The notes: generated by a model not told the origin, from the letters alone. A stretch of 64,000 nucleotides of DNA from Streptomyces sp. PTY087I2 (GCF_001687325.1 NZ_LZRD01000022.1:62001-126000), one strand, 5' to 3'. Positions 49,504 to 59,192 are shown, counted from the first letter of the stretch. Numbers and translations: made by a program.

Positions 49504-50961
49504 ATGTTCACATGGGGAGTGCACCGCGATCGGCCGCAGGTGGTGGACCACATCAAATACCTGCCGCCCGGGACCCTGCCCGAAGGTGGCGTTCCGGTCT
49601 GGTCCGTGGGCGGAGACGGCAGCACGACGCGGTCCATGACCGGAGGCTCCATCGCCGCCTGGTCCGTGGCCGACGCCGAACGGTGGCGCAGGGCGGGGGT
49701 CCCGATGGTCCTCGCCCCGGTTCTGGGCGGCTGGATCCTGGCCGCCCTGGTGGTGACGTCGTACGTCCTTCTCTTCGGGCTCTCGTCCGCGTCCGGGGCC
49801 TGGCGCGACGGGCTCGGGGGCGGCACGGACTGGCTGAGGTATCCGGGCGTGGTCCTGCTGACCGCCCTGCCGCTCTGGTACCGGTACGTTCCGGTCGCCG
49901 TCTTCCCGGCGGCCCTGTTCGTCGCGGTGGAGACGGCCCTGCTGGCGGCCCGCACCGACGACACCGACCGCCAGGCGACGGCCGGGTACCTGATCGTCCT
50001 CGCCGTCTGCGCCATCGCGGTCACCGGCGGCGGCCTGCGGCTGCGGGCCCGCCGACGACAGCGGGCGCTGGTCCTCGCCGCGGCCGGAGTGCGCCGCTTC
50101 CCGCTGCCTGAAGGCGTCCCGGAATCGGACGGCCACCGCGGCCACGCCCAGGTCTACCTCGGGCTGGCGCTCTGCCTGCTCGGCCTCGCCGTCCTGACCG
50201 ACGGCCTGGTCGGGGACCTGACCTCGGGCGGAGTCGGGTACGACGCCATCGGCCAGCAGCGGGTCTGCGTCGTCCTTCTCGTTGCCGGTACGACCTTCGC
50301 CGGCTGGGGCCAGCTCGCGTACCGGGCGGCGCGACGGCTCTACGAGGAGGACCAGCCGGCCCTGATCGTGGGCGTACGCACCGGGGCGGACGGACGCCAC
50401 TGGGTGTGCGCGGACGCCCGTACGCCCTCGGCGCCCCCGCTGATCTCGTACGTCCCCCGGGGCCGCGACACCCGCACCCCGACGCGGCTCCTGGGCAGCG
50501 GCTCGGTGTACGCGGAGGGGAACGGACACCACGACATCAACCCGAGGCACGAGCCGTTCGAAGCGGTGCTGTACGGAACCCTCGCGGAGGGCGACGAGGT
50601 CGTCATCGAATACGCCTACGCCAGATACGACCTCCACCAGGCGACGGGACGGATGTACGCGGCCGTGACCACGGCCCCCCTCCGCCCGGACCGCCACCAC
50701 GGGCTGGGCGTCTGGAAACCGGTCGACGGCGCCACCCGCCAACGCGAACGCCTCCGCGAGGCCCGGGAGCGGGCAGAGCGTCAGCGGGCGGCGGACGAGC
50801 GGGCGATGCGGGAGGCGGAGGAGCGCCGCAGAAACCCGCCGCGGTCTTCGTCGGGCCGGTCGAGCGGCAGCGGCAAGAGCAGCAGCCACTACAGCAGTTG
50901 CGGCGGGTCGAGCTGCGCATCGACCTGCGGATCGAGCTGCGGCGGCTGCGGGGGCGACTGA
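49504..50961 (+). CDS. Multi-pass membrane protein with Ser/Cys/Gly-rich tail
   Basis: The 485-residue protein has about five membrane helices (about residues 80-105, 120-135, 138-150, 165-180, 220-245), a soluble domain with a DUF3592-like strand pattern (VYAEGNGHHDIN, EGDEVVIEYAYARYDL), a charged coiled segment (RERLREARERAERQRAA), and a C-terminal tail of SSCGG/CGSSC repeats with about six cysteines. ATG 49504 has GGGGGG upstream. No family recognised. The tail may bind metal or be surface-exposed. Confidence 0.75.
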   Translation: MFTWGVHRDRPQVVDHIKYLPPGTLPEGGVPVWSVGGDGSTTRSMTGGSIAAWSVADAERWRRAGVPMVLAPVLGGWILAALVVTSYVLLFGLSSASGAWRDGLGGGTDWLRYPGVVLLTALPLWYRYVPVAVFPAALFVAVETALLAARTDDTDRQATAGYLIVLAVCAIAVTGGGLRLRARRRQRALVLAAAGVRRFPLPEGVPESDGHRGHAQVYLGLALCLLGLAVLTDGLVGDLTSGGVGYDAIGQQRVCVVLLVAGTTFAGWGQLAYRAARRLYEEDQPALIVGVRTGADGRHWVCADARTPSAPPLISYVPRGRDTRTPTRLLGSGSVYAEGNGHHDINPRHEPFEAVLYGTLAEGDEVVIEYAYARYDLHQATGRMYAAVTTAPLRPDRHHGLGVWKPVDGATRQRERLREARERAERQRAADERAMREAEERRRNPPRSSSGRSSGSGKSSSHYSSCGGSSCASTCGSSCGGCGGD

Positions 50962-50981
50962 GCCGGGAGAGCCGTGCCTCG

Positions 50982-51827
50982 CTACTGCGCCCAGTCGAAG
51001 ACGCCCGACTCCAGGTCGATCTGTGCGTTGCCGCCGCCGAAGTTGACCCCGCCGACGCCGTCCTCCAGCTCGAAGACGTACGGGGTCAGCCCCTCCGGCA
51101 GCGACTGGCAGGCCATCACCGTCCCGCCGAGGTGGGAGACGCCCTCGACGGACGACCAGAACGCTTCGAGATCCTTGTCGTCCGAGGACCAGGCCTCCAC
51201 GTAGCCGCCCTCGCCGTCCTCCGACGGGGCGAGGCCGGTGTTCGGGTCGCCGGTGCGCTCGCCGATCCACACCGTGATCTCGGGGGCGCTGTCGTCCCAG
51301 GCGTTCTGGCCACGGCTGTACTTGTCACCGAGCCCGTCCGGCCGGATGTCGGCCGGCGGGTCGATGCGGGGCGCGGCGAACTCCTCGGCGGTGAGCCGGA
51401 TGAGCGCGTGCGCGCCGCCGATCATGTCCTCCAGGTCCTGCTGGCGGGGGTGGCGTGCGGCCGCCGCCGCGATCACCTCGGCCAGGAACGGATCGGCGGC
51501 CTGCTCCGGGGTGGGCGCGGTGCCCGCCAGCAGCTCGTCGACGCTCTCGATGGCGTCGGCGACGTGGTCGTCGGCCTGGAAGAAGGAGACGGCCACCAGG
51601 TCCTCGCCCTTGCGCCGGTAGTCCTCCGGCAGTTCGAGGGTGATGACATGGATCATCGGCAGCCCCGTGACCGGACTCCGGGGCCAGGAGGCCGTCCCGA
51701 TACCGGGTGCGCGACCGCCGCACCAGCCGGCGACGCGGGCCCCGGGCAGATCGATCCCGATGCTCTGGCCGGGCCGGACCGACAGCGCGTCTGCGGCCTC
51801 TCCGAACCCCAGGTCGTACGCCTTCAC
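50982..51827 (-). CDS. Conserved hypothetical protein
   Basis: The 281-residue, acidic, soluble protein has no recognised motif. It starts KAYDLGFGEAADALSVRPGQ and contains LITLELPEDYRRKG-like strand-helix patterns and EAWSSDDKDLEAFWSSVEGV. GTG 51827 has GGGGAAA upstream. It converges on the membrane protein gene. Codon use is typical, so it is a real gene. Confidence 0.75.
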   Translation of the reverse strand: MKAYDLGFGEAADALSVRPGQSIGIDLPGARVAGWCGGRAPGIGTASWPRSPVTGLPMIHVITLELPEDYRRKGEDLVAVSFFQADDHVADAIESVDELLAGTAPTPEQAADPFLAEVIAAAAARHPRQQDLEDMIGGAHALIRLTAEEFAAPRIDPPADIRPDGLGDKYSRGQNAWDDSAPEITVWIGERTGDPNTGLAPSEDGEGGYVEAWSSDDKDLEAFWSSVEGVSHLGGTVMACQSLPEGLTPYVFELEDGVGGVNFGGGNAQIDLESGVFDWAQ

Positions 51828-51993
51828 CGTGTTTCCCCGTTCCTCCCGTTCGACTGCGACGCCGCTCAACCTACGCGAGGCCTCCGACAGCCCCCGTCGT
51901 TCTCGCCCGGTCTGCTCGGGCCCCGAACTAGTCTGCTCGGACACCAGAACGGGGAACGTCGGCCCGGCGCCGACGGACGGGGAGGCGGGACAG

Positions 51994-52482
51994 GTGGACA
52001 GCAGCACAGCGAACGGGACCGCGACCGGGAACGGGCAGAGCGGACTGGGCCCCCGTGGATCCCTGGTGATGTCGCTGACGCTCGCGCTGCTGCTGGGGAT
52101 GCTGTCGCTGCTCGTGATGTTCCCGGCGGCCGAGCATCTGCGCTCCCTCCGGGGCGGCGAGCGGGCCGAGGCCACGCTGCACACGAGCGGGTCGTGCATG
52201 ATCGGCCACTGCCGGGTCGAGTTCGAGGCCGACGGCCGGACCGTGGTGGCGGACCTGCCGACGGGCAGCGGCGGCGGCAAACAGTCCGTGGGCGCCACCC
52301 TCACCGTCCGCTACCAGGCCGACGACCCCCAGCTGGTCGCCCGCGAGGCGGACGTCGGGGGCGGCGGCGCGGCCCTGCTCGCCTGGATCTCGGGCGGAAC
52401 CGCGCTGCTCTTCCTGCTGGTGTCGGCCGTGGCGGCGGTCTTCCTGGTACGGCAGCGGCGGGCGGCCCCGACGCCCGCCTGA
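51994..52482 (+). CDS. Small membrane protein, DUF3592-like
   Basis: The 162-residue protein has a helix near residues 20-42 (LVMSLTLALLLGMLSLLVMF) and one near the C-terminus (LLAWISGGTALLFLLVSAVAAVF) flanking a domain with SGSCMIGHCRVEFEADGR and VGATLTVRYQADDPQLV, the extracytoplasmic pattern of DUF3592-type proteins. GTG 51994 has GGGGAGG upstream. Function unknown. Confidence 0.8.
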   Translation: MDSSTANGTATGNGQSGLGPRGSLVMSLTLALLLGMLSLLVMFPAAEHLRSLRGGERAEATLHTSGSCMIGHCRVEFEADGRTVVADLPTGSGGGKQSVGATLTVRYQADDPQLVAREADVGGGGAALLAWISGGTALLFLLVSAVAAVFLVRQRRAAPTPA

Positions 52483-52498
52483 TGCCCGGCGGGACCGC

Positions 52499-54268
52499 CT
52501 ACACCCACGTATCCAGCCACATCCGGTCCCGCCACAGGTCCTCCGGGATCGACGTCCCCGTGTACAGCGGCCAGAAGTAGATGAAGTTCCAGATGATCAG
52601 GAGCACCAGCACGCCCACCGCGATCGCGCCCAGGGTGCGGCGGCGTTCGCCGGTGGGGTCGTGGGGGGTGAGGCCCAGTTCGGCGCGGGCGCCTGTGCCG
52701 GCTGCCGGGCCCACGATCGCGCCCAGCATCATCGTGACCGCCAGGCAGAGGAACGGGACGAACACCACCGCGTAGAAGAGGAAGATCGTCCGCTCCTGGT
52801 AGAAGAACCAGGGCAGCCAGCCCGCCGCCACACCGCAGGCGATCGCGCCGGCCCGCCAGTCGCGGCGGAAGAACCAGCGCCACACCACGTACGCCAGGGC
52901 GAAGCACGCCAGCCACCACAGGAGCGGGGTGCCGATGGCCAGGACCTCGGCGGCGCACTTGCCCGTGGAGGACTCCGCGCAGCCCGTCTGCTCCTCGTAG
53001 AAGTACGAGACCGGGCGGCCCAGGACCAGCCAGCTCCAGGGGTTGGACTCGTACGTGTGGCCCGAGGTGAGGCCGACGTGGAAGTCGTACACCTGGTTCT
53101 CGTAGTGCCACAGGCTGCGCAGCCAGTCCGGGAACAGCCAGCTCCAGGAGGAGTCCTTGCCCTCGGTCGCCGCCCAGTTGCGGTAGTAGCCCTTGTCCGT
53201 GACGATCCAGCCGGTCCAGGACACGAGGTATGTGACGATCGCGACCGGCACCGTCGAGACGAAGGCCGGGATCAGGTCGCGGCGCAGCACCGCCTGGTAG
53301 GGGTGGACTGCCCCTGCCGTGCGGCGGGCGCCTACGTCCCACAACACCGTCATCAGGCCGAACGCGGCCAGCACGTACAGGCCGTTCCACTTCGTCGCGA
53401 ACGCCAGGCCCAGCATCACGCCCGCCGCCAGCCGCCACGGCCGCCACCCCAGGCGCAGAGTCTCCGCCACTTGGGCGTTCGGGCGCAGTACGCCCTCCTC
53501 GTCGACGGGCAGCGCGGCCGCCAGTCTGCGGCGGGCGTGGTCCCGGTCCACCACCAGGCAGCCGAACGCGGCCAGCACGAAGAACATCACGATCAGGTCC
53601 AGCAGCGCGGTCCGGCTCATCACGAAGTGCAGGCCGTCCACCGCCAGCAGCAGCCCCGCCAGGCAGCCCAGGAACGTCGAGCGGAACAGGCGTCGGCCGA
53701 TCCGGCAGAGGAGCAGGACGGAGAGCGTGCCCAGTACCGCCACCATGAACCGCCAGCCGAACGGCGTGAAGCCGAACAGCTGCTCACCGAAGCCGATGAC
53801 CCACTTGCCGACCGGCGGGTGCACCACATAGCCCGGGTCGGTCGGGATCGGGACGGAGGAGGGGTCGTTGAGGATCTGCTTGTCGACGTCCTTGGGCCAG
53901 GAACCCTCGTACCCCTGGTTGACCAGCGCCCACGCGTCCTTCGCGTAGTACGTCTCGTCGAATATCACCGCGTGCGGCCGGTCCAGCTTCCAGAACCGCA
54001 GCAGGCCCGCGACGAGCGTCACGAGCAGCGGGCCGCCCCAGCCGGACCAGCGCACCAGGCGGTCCGCCACATGCGGCGGGATCGCGAGCACCGACCACAC
54101 CTGCCGGCCGGGCCGGGCGTACGGCGGGTCCAGCCGGTCGCGGAGCGAGGTGTCCGGGCGGGGGACATGGCCGAAGCGGCGCAGCCGCCGTTGCCAGGAG
54201 GTCGGCTGTTCGCCGAGCGGGTCCCCGGCGTCGTGGCCCCGCTGGGTCTCGGGTGCGGTACTCGTCAC
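52499..54268 (-). CDS. pmt: Protein O-mannosyltransferase (PMT family)
   Basis: The 589-residue protein has about eleven membrane helices and the PMT markers DRPHAVIFDETYYAKDAW (Asp-Glu catalytic pair), HPPVGKWVIGFG and MSRTALLDLIVMFFVL. Bacterial PMTs transfer mannose from polyprenyl phosphate to exported proteins. It starts at GTG 54268 and is divergent from rsmI, the arrangement seen in other Streptomyces. Loss of Pmt in Streptomyces blocks phage infection and increases antibiotic sensitivity, which is family knowledge, not read from this sequence. Confidence 0.95.
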   Translation of the reverse strand: MTSTAPETQRGHDAGDPLGEQPTSWQRRLRRFGHVPRPDTSLRDRLDPPYARPGRQVWSVLAIPPHVADRLVRWSGWGGPLLVTLVAGLLRFWKLDRPHAVIFDETYYAKDAWALVNQGYEGSWPKDVDKQILNDPSSVPIPTDPGYVVHPPVGKWVIGFGEQLFGFTPFGWRFMVAVLGTLSVLLLCRIGRRLFRSTFLGCLAGLLLAVDGLHFVMSRTALLDLIVMFFVLAAFGCLVVDRDHARRRLAAALPVDEEGVLRPNAQVAETLRLGWRPWRLAAGVMLGLAFATKWNGLYVLAAFGLMTVLWDVGARRTAGAVHPYQAVLRRDLIPAFVSTVPVAIVTYLVSWTGWIVTDKGYYRNWAATEGKDSSWSWLFPDWLRSLWHYENQVYDFHVGLTSGHTYESNPWSWLVLGRPVSYFYEEQTGCAESSTGKCAAEVLAIGTPLLWWLACFALAYVVWRWFFRRDWRAGAIACGVAAGWLPWFFYQERTIFLFYAVVFVPFLCLAVTMMLGAIVGPAAGTGARAELGLTPHDPTGERRRTLGAIAVGVLVLLIIWNFIYFWPLYTGTSIPEDLWRDRMWLDTWV

Positions 54269-54330
54269 CGCGCCATCGTAGGGAACGCATCTGTGCGAAG
54301 GGTGCTGCCCGTGCTGCGAGGATGGCTGAT

Positions 54331-55200
54331 GTGACTGGAACGACTGGAACGCTCGTGCTCGCAGGGACCCCCATCGGCGATGTGGCGGACGCCCCGCCCC
54401 GCCTCGCCGCCGAACTGGAGCGGGCCGATGTCGTCGCCGCCGAGGACACCCGGCGGCTGCGTCGGCTCACTCAGGCGCTCGGCATCCACACCTCGGGGCG
54501 TGTCGTCTCCTACTTCGAGGGGAACGAGTCCGCCCGGACGCCCGAGCTGGTCGAAGCGTTGAGCGGCGGTGCTCGGGTGCTTCTCGTTACGGATGCCGGG
54601 ATGCCCTCCGTCTCCGACCCGGGGTATCGGCTCGTCGCCGCCGCTGTGGAGCGGGATATTCGCGTCACCGCCGTGCCGGGGCCGAGTGCGGTTCTGACCG
54701 CCCTTGCCCTCTCCGGGTTGCCCGTCGACCGGTTCTGCTTCGAGGGGTTTCTGCCGCGCAAGGCCGGTGAACGGCTCTCCCGGCTCCGCGAGAACGCCGA
54801 CGAGCGCCGCACCATGGTCTTCTTCGAAGCCCCCCACCGGCTCGACGACACCCTCGCCGCCATGGCCGAGGTCTTCGGCGCCGACCGCCGCGCCGCCGTC
54901 TGCCGCGAGCTGACCAAGACGTACGAGGAGGTCAAGCGCGGGCCCCTCGGCGAGCTGGCCGTGTGGGCCGCCGACGGGGTGCGCGGCGAGATCACCGTCG
55001 TGGTGGAGGGGGCGGCCGACTCCGGGCCCGAGGAGCTGGACGCCGAGGAGCTGGTACGGCGCGTGCGGGTGCGCGAGGAGGCGGGGGAGCGGCGCAAGGA
55101 GGCCATCGCCGCCGTCGCCGCCGCGGCCGGGCTGCCCAAGCGGGAGGTGTTCGACGCGGTGGTGGCCGCCAAGAACGCGGAGAAGGCCCCGAAGCCTTAA
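54331..55200 (+). CDS. rsmI: 16S rRNA (cytidine-1402-2'-O)-methyltransferase RsmI
   Basis: The 289-residue protein has the RsmI series: LVLAGTPIGDVADAPPR, VVAAEDTRRLRRLTQAL, VVSYFEGNE, VLLVTDAGMPSVSDPGYR and VPGPSAVLTALALSG, then FFEAPHRLDDTL. It 2'-O-methylates C1402 of 16S rRNA. GTG 54331 follows GAGGA at 9 nt; ATG 54322 is possible. It is divergent from pmt. Confidence 0.95.
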   Translation: MTGTTGTLVLAGTPIGDVADAPPRLAAELERADVVAAEDTRRLRRLTQALGIHTSGRVVSYFEGNESARTPELVEALSGGARVLLVTDAGMPSVSDPGYRLVAAAVERDIRVTAVPGPSAVLTALALSGLPVDRFCFEGFLPRKAGERLSRLRENADERRTMVFFEAPHRLDDTLAAMAEVFGADRRAAVCRELTKTYEEVKRGPLGELAVWAADGVRGEITVVVEGAADSGPEELDAEELVRRVRVREEAGERRKEAIAAVAAAAGLPKREVFDAVVAAKNAEKAPKP

Positions 55201-55228
55201 GCCTTGGTGCGTACGCGTACGGCGGTGT

Positions 55229-56362
55229 CTACGGCGTTTCCGTCAGTACGCCGTACGCCGTCGCCACGAACGTGTCCGCCCGGTGCACCCGCCGCGTCGC
55301 CGTCGCCGCCACCGCGAGCCCCGTCCCCGGGCGGAAGCCCAGGAACGCCTGCTGGCCGAGGGTCGCCCCGGCGTGGAAGAGGACCGGGCCGTACGGGGAC
55401 GGGTGGTGGAACCACGTGAGCGTGTGGGTGTGCGCGTGCCGCCAGCCGCGTCGCAGCACCGGACGCCGGACCTCCGCCAGCGGCCCGGCCAGCGCGGGGT
55501 CCGTCGGCGCCGCGCCCCGGGGTCCGGGCCCGTCCGGTCGTGAGTCCGTCACAGCCGGCCCGCCCGGCCGCGAGGCCACCGCCTCCCGCCCGCCCACATG
55601 CGCCTCCAGGAACGTCAACAGGTCCAGCGGAGTCGCCCGGACCGCACCCGCCGCCGCGAAGCCCCCGGTGTCCAGCGCGGGCACCGGCGTGCCGTCGCGG
55701 CGGTGGCCCACCGCGTCCGTGCCGTCGGGGCCCGGGCGCACCCGGGTCGCGTCCAGGCCCAGCGGGGCCAGCACCTGCTGGTGGAGCAGGACCTCCCACG
55801 GGGTCCCGGTGGCCGCCGCCAGGGTGTGGCCCAGGACCGAGACGGCGAAGTTCGAGTAGTGCCAGCGGGTACCGGGCCGGTGGCGCGGGCGGGCCCGCAG
55901 GAAGGCCCGGACCACCCGGTCGGCCGGGTAGCCGCCGTACGGGTCGGTCGACCAGCGGGGCACCGCCTGCGGGTAGAAGTCGGCGGGCAGGCCCGGCAGC
56001 CCCGAGGTGTGGGTGACCAGATGGCGCAGGGTGATCCGGCGTACCGCCGGGTGCACCGGGAAGCCCGGGGCCAGCAGGTCCGCCGCCCGGTCCTCGTACC
56101 GCACCCGGCCCTGTGCCACCAGCCGGGCCAGCAGCAGCCCCGCGTACGGCTTCGACGCCGAGCCCAGCTCGTACGCCATCAGCTCGCGGGGGACCGGGCC
56201 CGGCTCCGCGCTCCCGCCGGTGTGGACCGTGCGCACCCCGTCCCGGCTGACCGCGAGCACCAGGTCGGGCGCGTCGACGGCCCGCGCGGCCTCGGCCAGG
56301 AGGCGGGCGGTGGCGTCCCGGGAGCCGGGGGCGGTCACGCGGACCGCGGTCGCGTCCGTCAT
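55229..56362 (-). CDS. Beta-lactamase-fold serine hydrolase, last gene of peptide operon
   Basis: The 377-residue protein has SASK (S-x-x-K nucleophile, about residue 70), LVTHTSGLPGLP, WHYSNFAVSVLG (Tyr-Ser-Asn) and LFHAGATLGQQAF (His-x-Gly), the class C beta-lactamase/DD-peptidase/esterase set. No signal peptide is seen, so it is probably cytoplasmic. ATG 56362 overlaps the upstream gene by ATGA. In this operon a hydrolase could remove a leader or open/close an amide, as beta-lactamase-fold enzymes do in some peptide pathways. That role is inference. Confidence 0.85.
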   Translation of the reverse strand: MTDATAVRVTAPGSRDATARLLAEAARAVDAPDLVLAVSRDGVRTVHTGGSAEPGPVPRELMAYELGSASKPYAGLLLARLVAQGRVRYEDRAADLLAPGFPVHPAVRRITLRHLVTHTSGLPGLPADFYPQAVPRWSTDPYGGYPADRVVRAFLRARPRHRPGTRWHYSNFAVSVLGHTLAAATGTPWEVLLHQQVLAPLGLDATRVRPGPDGTDAVGHRRDGTPVPALDTGGFAAAGAVRATPLDLLTFLEAHVGGREAVASRPGGPAVTDSRPDGPGPRGAAPTDPALAGPLAEVRRPVLRRGWRHAHTHTLTWFHHPSPYGPVLFHAGATLGQQAFLGFRPGTGLAVAATATRRVHRADTFVATAYGVLTETP

Positions 56363-57288
56363 GCCGGGGCCGGGGCGGCGGAGAGGTCGGACAGGGCCCG
56401 GGACATCGCCAGCGCCGAGGCGAACGCGGCGACCAGCGTCGGGTGGTAGACCAGGTCGAACACCGCCTCCTCGTCCCCCTCCGGCATCCCGCCCACCACC
56501 GGCATCGCCCCGTCCGGCTCCTGCGCCTGCGCGAACCCGGCCCAGGCCGCCGGGTCCAGGGTCGGTTCCGGCAGACAGGCGTCGACCACCAGCAGCTCGC
56601 CCAGCAGGTCCCAGCGCTTCAGGTCCAGCCAGTCGTCCAGCCAGACCGGCAGCCAGAGCGCCAGGTACTCCGCGATGTCGGTGGGGAGCCCGGCCGGCTT
56701 CTCGCCCCAGTCGGTGAGGTGGAACACCGTGTGCGTGATGTCGTAGCCGATATGGCCCTCGACCGTCCACGGCTCGGGCCGACGCGCCAGCCAGGTGTGG
56801 GCCAGTGCCGCCGTCTCCGGAACGCTCGGCTCCGCCCCGAACCGCCGCTCGATGGCGCTGAGGCCGAGCCGCCGCACCGGCAGCACCTCCAGCGCCGCCC
56901 AGCTGGCCAGGCGGTGGTTGAGCCGGATCGCGGACTCCAGGTCCGGCTGCCGGTAGCCGAGCTCCCGGAACGGTACGTAGACCTCCAGCGGCACCGGCGA
57001 GAGCGGTTCGCGCCGCTGGCCCTCCAGCAGCCGTTCCCCGGAACCCAGCAGCTCGTGCCAGGCGTGGTCCAGCAGCTTGTGGGCGAGGGAGGACTGCTGG
57101 GATCCGGCCACCCCCTCGCGGAAGATGACCTTCCCGATCAGCGCCAGCTCGCCCAGCGGCTTGAACCGGTCCAGCATCCCCGCCTCCGGGGACGGGTCCG
57201 TCTCCAGCCGGAAGCCCTCGCGGTGTTCGTACAGCCAGCCCAGGGCCTTCGCCCCGACGTCGTGGATCTGCTGGATGCCGCTGCTCAT
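56359..57288 (-). CDS. Unknown protein, paralogue A of the peptide operon
   Basis: The 309-residue, mainly helical protein shares a family with the gene upstream: FKPLGELALIGKVIF, DHAWHELLGSGERL, VYVPFRELGYRQPDLES, THTVFHLTDWGEKPAG and YHPTLVAAFASALAMS each match paralogue B. The conserved HTVFHLTDWG block with two histidines could be a metal or active site. ATG 57288 overlaps the upstream gene by ATGA. I recognise no named family. Confidence 0.75.
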   Translation of the reverse strand: MSSGIQQIHDVGAKALGWLYEHREGFRLETDPSPEAGMLDRFKPLGELALIGKVIFREGVAGSQQSSLAHKLLDHAWHELLGSGERLLEGQRREPLSPVPLEVYVPFRELGYRQPDLESAIRLNHRLASWAALEVLPVRRLGLSAIERRFGAEPSVPETAALAHTWLARRPEPWTVEGHIGYDITHTVFHLTDWGEKPAGLPTDIAEYLALWLPVWLDDWLDLKRWDLLGELLVVDACLPEPTLDPAAWAGFAQAQEPDGAMPVVGGMPEGDEEAVFDLVYHPTLVAAFASALAMSRALSDLSAAPAPA

Positions 57289-58478
57289 GCGGTGCGCCTT
57301 TCCCGGCCGGGCGCGGACCCGTCCGTCTGTCCCGGCGACCGCAGCGACCTCAGGGACAGGGCCGCCGCGAAGGCCGTCACGAGCGTGGAGTGGTAGCAGT
57401 CGATGAAGGGGTACGGGTCGGGCGCGGGGTCCTGGACCGGTACGCCGGTCTCCGGGACGCAGCCGGTCGGATGCTGTACGTCGGCCAGCACCGGCCAGAC
57501 CGCGTCCAGCAGCTCCACGGGCGCCGGGCCCGGCAGCGACGCGCCCACCGCCAGCAGCTCGCCGGTCAGGTCCCACTGGCCGCTCTCCAGACAGCCGTCC
57601 GCCCACGCGGGCAGCCAGGTCCGCAGATAGCCGTCGATCTTCTCCGGCACCCGGTCGGGCATCCGGCCCCAGTCCGTGAGGTGGAAGACGGTGTGGGTCA
57701 GCGCGTAGCCGGACGGGCCCTCGAACATCCACGGCTCGGAGAGCCCGCCCAGCCAGGTCCGCGACAGCACCCCGCCCGCGTCCGTGTGGGTCAGCACGCC
57801 CACCCGCCGCTCGGAGTTGACCAGCCCCAGCTGGCGGTTGGCGTGCTGCTCGGTGTGGGCCCAGGCGCGGGTCGCGGTGAGCGGGCGGGCCAGCGCCTCG
57901 AAGCCCTCGTGGCGCAGCCCGTACCCGGCGAAGGCGGCGTAGATCTCGTACGGGTACGCGGCGAACGGCTCGGCGCGCAGCAGCTCCAGGAGCAGCGCGC
58001 CCTCGTGCACCTGTTCCCAGGCGTACGTGACGAGGTCCCCGGCCAGCTCGTGCTCCGGGGTGCCGGGGGCGGTCGTGCGGCGGATCGTCGAGCCGAGCTG
58101 GGCCAGCTCGCCCAGCGGCTTCAGCGTGGCGTTGACCTGGGTGTGGGGTTCCAGGACGTCGTCGGGGAGCGCGAAGCGGGCGCGGTGCGCGTCGGTCCAG
58201 GCGAGGGCGGAGGCCAGGACGCCGGGGAGGACGGCGAGCGCGGCCCCGGAGGCCTCGGAAGCGTCGGAGGCCCTGGCGGCCCCGGCGGCCCTGGAAGCTT
58301 CGGCGGCCTCGGGGGCCCCGGCGGTCCTGGAAGCTTCGGAGGCCCCGGAGGCCCCGGAGGCCCCGGAGGCCCCGGAGGCCCCGGAGGCCCCGGCGGCCTC
58401 GGACGTGGAGGCGCGTTCCTGGGCCGCGCGGCCCGCACCCGGTCTCTCCCGCGGGTCCTCGGTCGCGGTCGTCGTCAC
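57285..58478 (-). CDS. Unknown protein, paralogue B of the peptide operon, with repeat-encoded Ser-Gly-Ala linker
   Basis: The 397-residue protein has an N-terminal low-complexity region (about residues 20-85) of GASGASG and EASRAAG repeats made from a 9-bp tandem repeat, then a helical domain paralogous to gene A: LKPLGELAQLGSTIRR, YAWEQVHEGALLLEL, IYAAFAGYGLRHEG, THTVFHLTDWGRMPDR and YHSTLVTAFAAALSLR. GTG 58478 has GAGGCGAGGG upstream and overlaps the upstream stop. The extra N-terminal linker is absent from A. Function unknown. Confidence 0.75.
   Translation of the reverse strand: MTTTATEDPRERPGAGRAAQERASTSEAAGASGASGASGASGASGASEASRTAGAPEAAEASRAAGAARASDASEASGAALAVLPGVLASALAWTDAHRARFALPDDVLEPHTQVNATLKPLGELAQLGSTIRRTTAPGTPEHELAGDLVTYAWEQVHEGALLLELLRAEPFAAYPYEIYAAFAGYGLRHEGFEALARPLTATRAWAHTEQHANRQLGLVNSERRVGVLTHTDAGGVLSRTWLGGLSEPWMFEGPSGYALTHTVFHLTDWGRMPDRVPEKIDGYLRTWLPAWADGCLESGQWDLTGELLAVGASLPGPAPVELLDAVWPVLADVQHPTGCVPETGVPVQDPAPDPYPFIDCYHSTLVTAFAAALSLRSLRSPGQTDGSAPGRERRTA
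58338..58391. repeat. 9-bp tandem repeat GGAGGCCCC, about six copies, inside paralogue B
   Basis: The unit encodes Gly-Ala-Ser repeats on the minus strand, in frame, so copy-number change would only alter linker length. Confidence 0.85.
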
Positions 58479-59182
58479 CGGGCCCTCGCCTCGGCCATCA
58501 GCCGGGCGGCCCGTACGTGGAGCGTCACCCGGGGGTCGTGCCCGCCCATCTGCTCGACGAAGTCCAGGCCGCGTTCCAGGCCCAGGGTGGCCGGTTCGCC
58601 GCCGATCGCCGCGAGCCAGCGGCCCGCGCCCGCCGCCTGGAGCCAGTCGCGCCGCCGCACCGCGCGGACGAAGCCGCGCGACAGGTCGACGGCCCGGTTC
58701 GCCGCGGCCCGCCGCACCGCCGAGGGGGCGGCCGGGACGGCGAGCGGCGCGAGGACCGAGAGCTGGTGGGTGAACGCCTGCCAGGGGGCCTCCTCCAGCC
58801 AGGCGGCGTCCGGCTCCGCGTATGTGCCGGGGGCGGCGGCACCCGGTGCGGGCGGCGCCATCCGCTGGAGCGTGGAGATCATGTGCCAGTGGCTCCAGGC
58901 CGTGGCGGCCGGAGCGTCGGGCTTGGGCGGGAATTCCCGCACCGCCCGGTCGAGTACGGCGACGTCCCCCGGATGCGGATGACGTCCGTAAAGAACACTC
59001 GGCAGCAACAGGTCGGCCCCGATGACCCGTACCGCCGCGATTCCGGTCCGATTCTCCTCGTCGATTCCCGCCGCGCCGCACACCGTGGCGAGGTGGTCCC
59101 CGCTCCGAAGAGCGAGGACCACCTCTGTTGCCAGGTCATGCACGGCACCCGCCAGGGGCGACGAAGCATGTGTCTGGTCCAT
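58475..59182 (-). CDS. Unknown protein of the peptide operon
   Basis: The 235-residue helical protein has no motif I recognise: LATEVVLALRSGDHLATV, ATAWSHWHMISTLQRM and VEQMGGHDPRVTLHVRAARL stand out. ATG 59182 follows the stop of the small peptide gene by 10 nt, and its own stop overlaps paralogue B. Its position directly after the peptide suggests it acts on or with it. Confidence 0.75.
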   Translation of the reverse strand: MDQTHASSPLAGAVHDLATEVVLALRSGDHLATVCGAAGIDEENRTGIAAVRVIGADLLLPSVLYGRHPHPGDVAVLDRAVREFPPKPDAPAATAWSHWHMISTLQRMAPPAPGAAAPGTYAEPDAAWLEEAPWQAFTHQLSVLAPLAVPAAPSAVRRAAANRAVDLSRGFVRAVRRRDWLQAAGAGRWLAAIGGEPATLGLERGLDFVEQMGGHDPRVTLHVRAARLMAEARAR

Positions 59183-59192
59183 GTGCCGGCGA

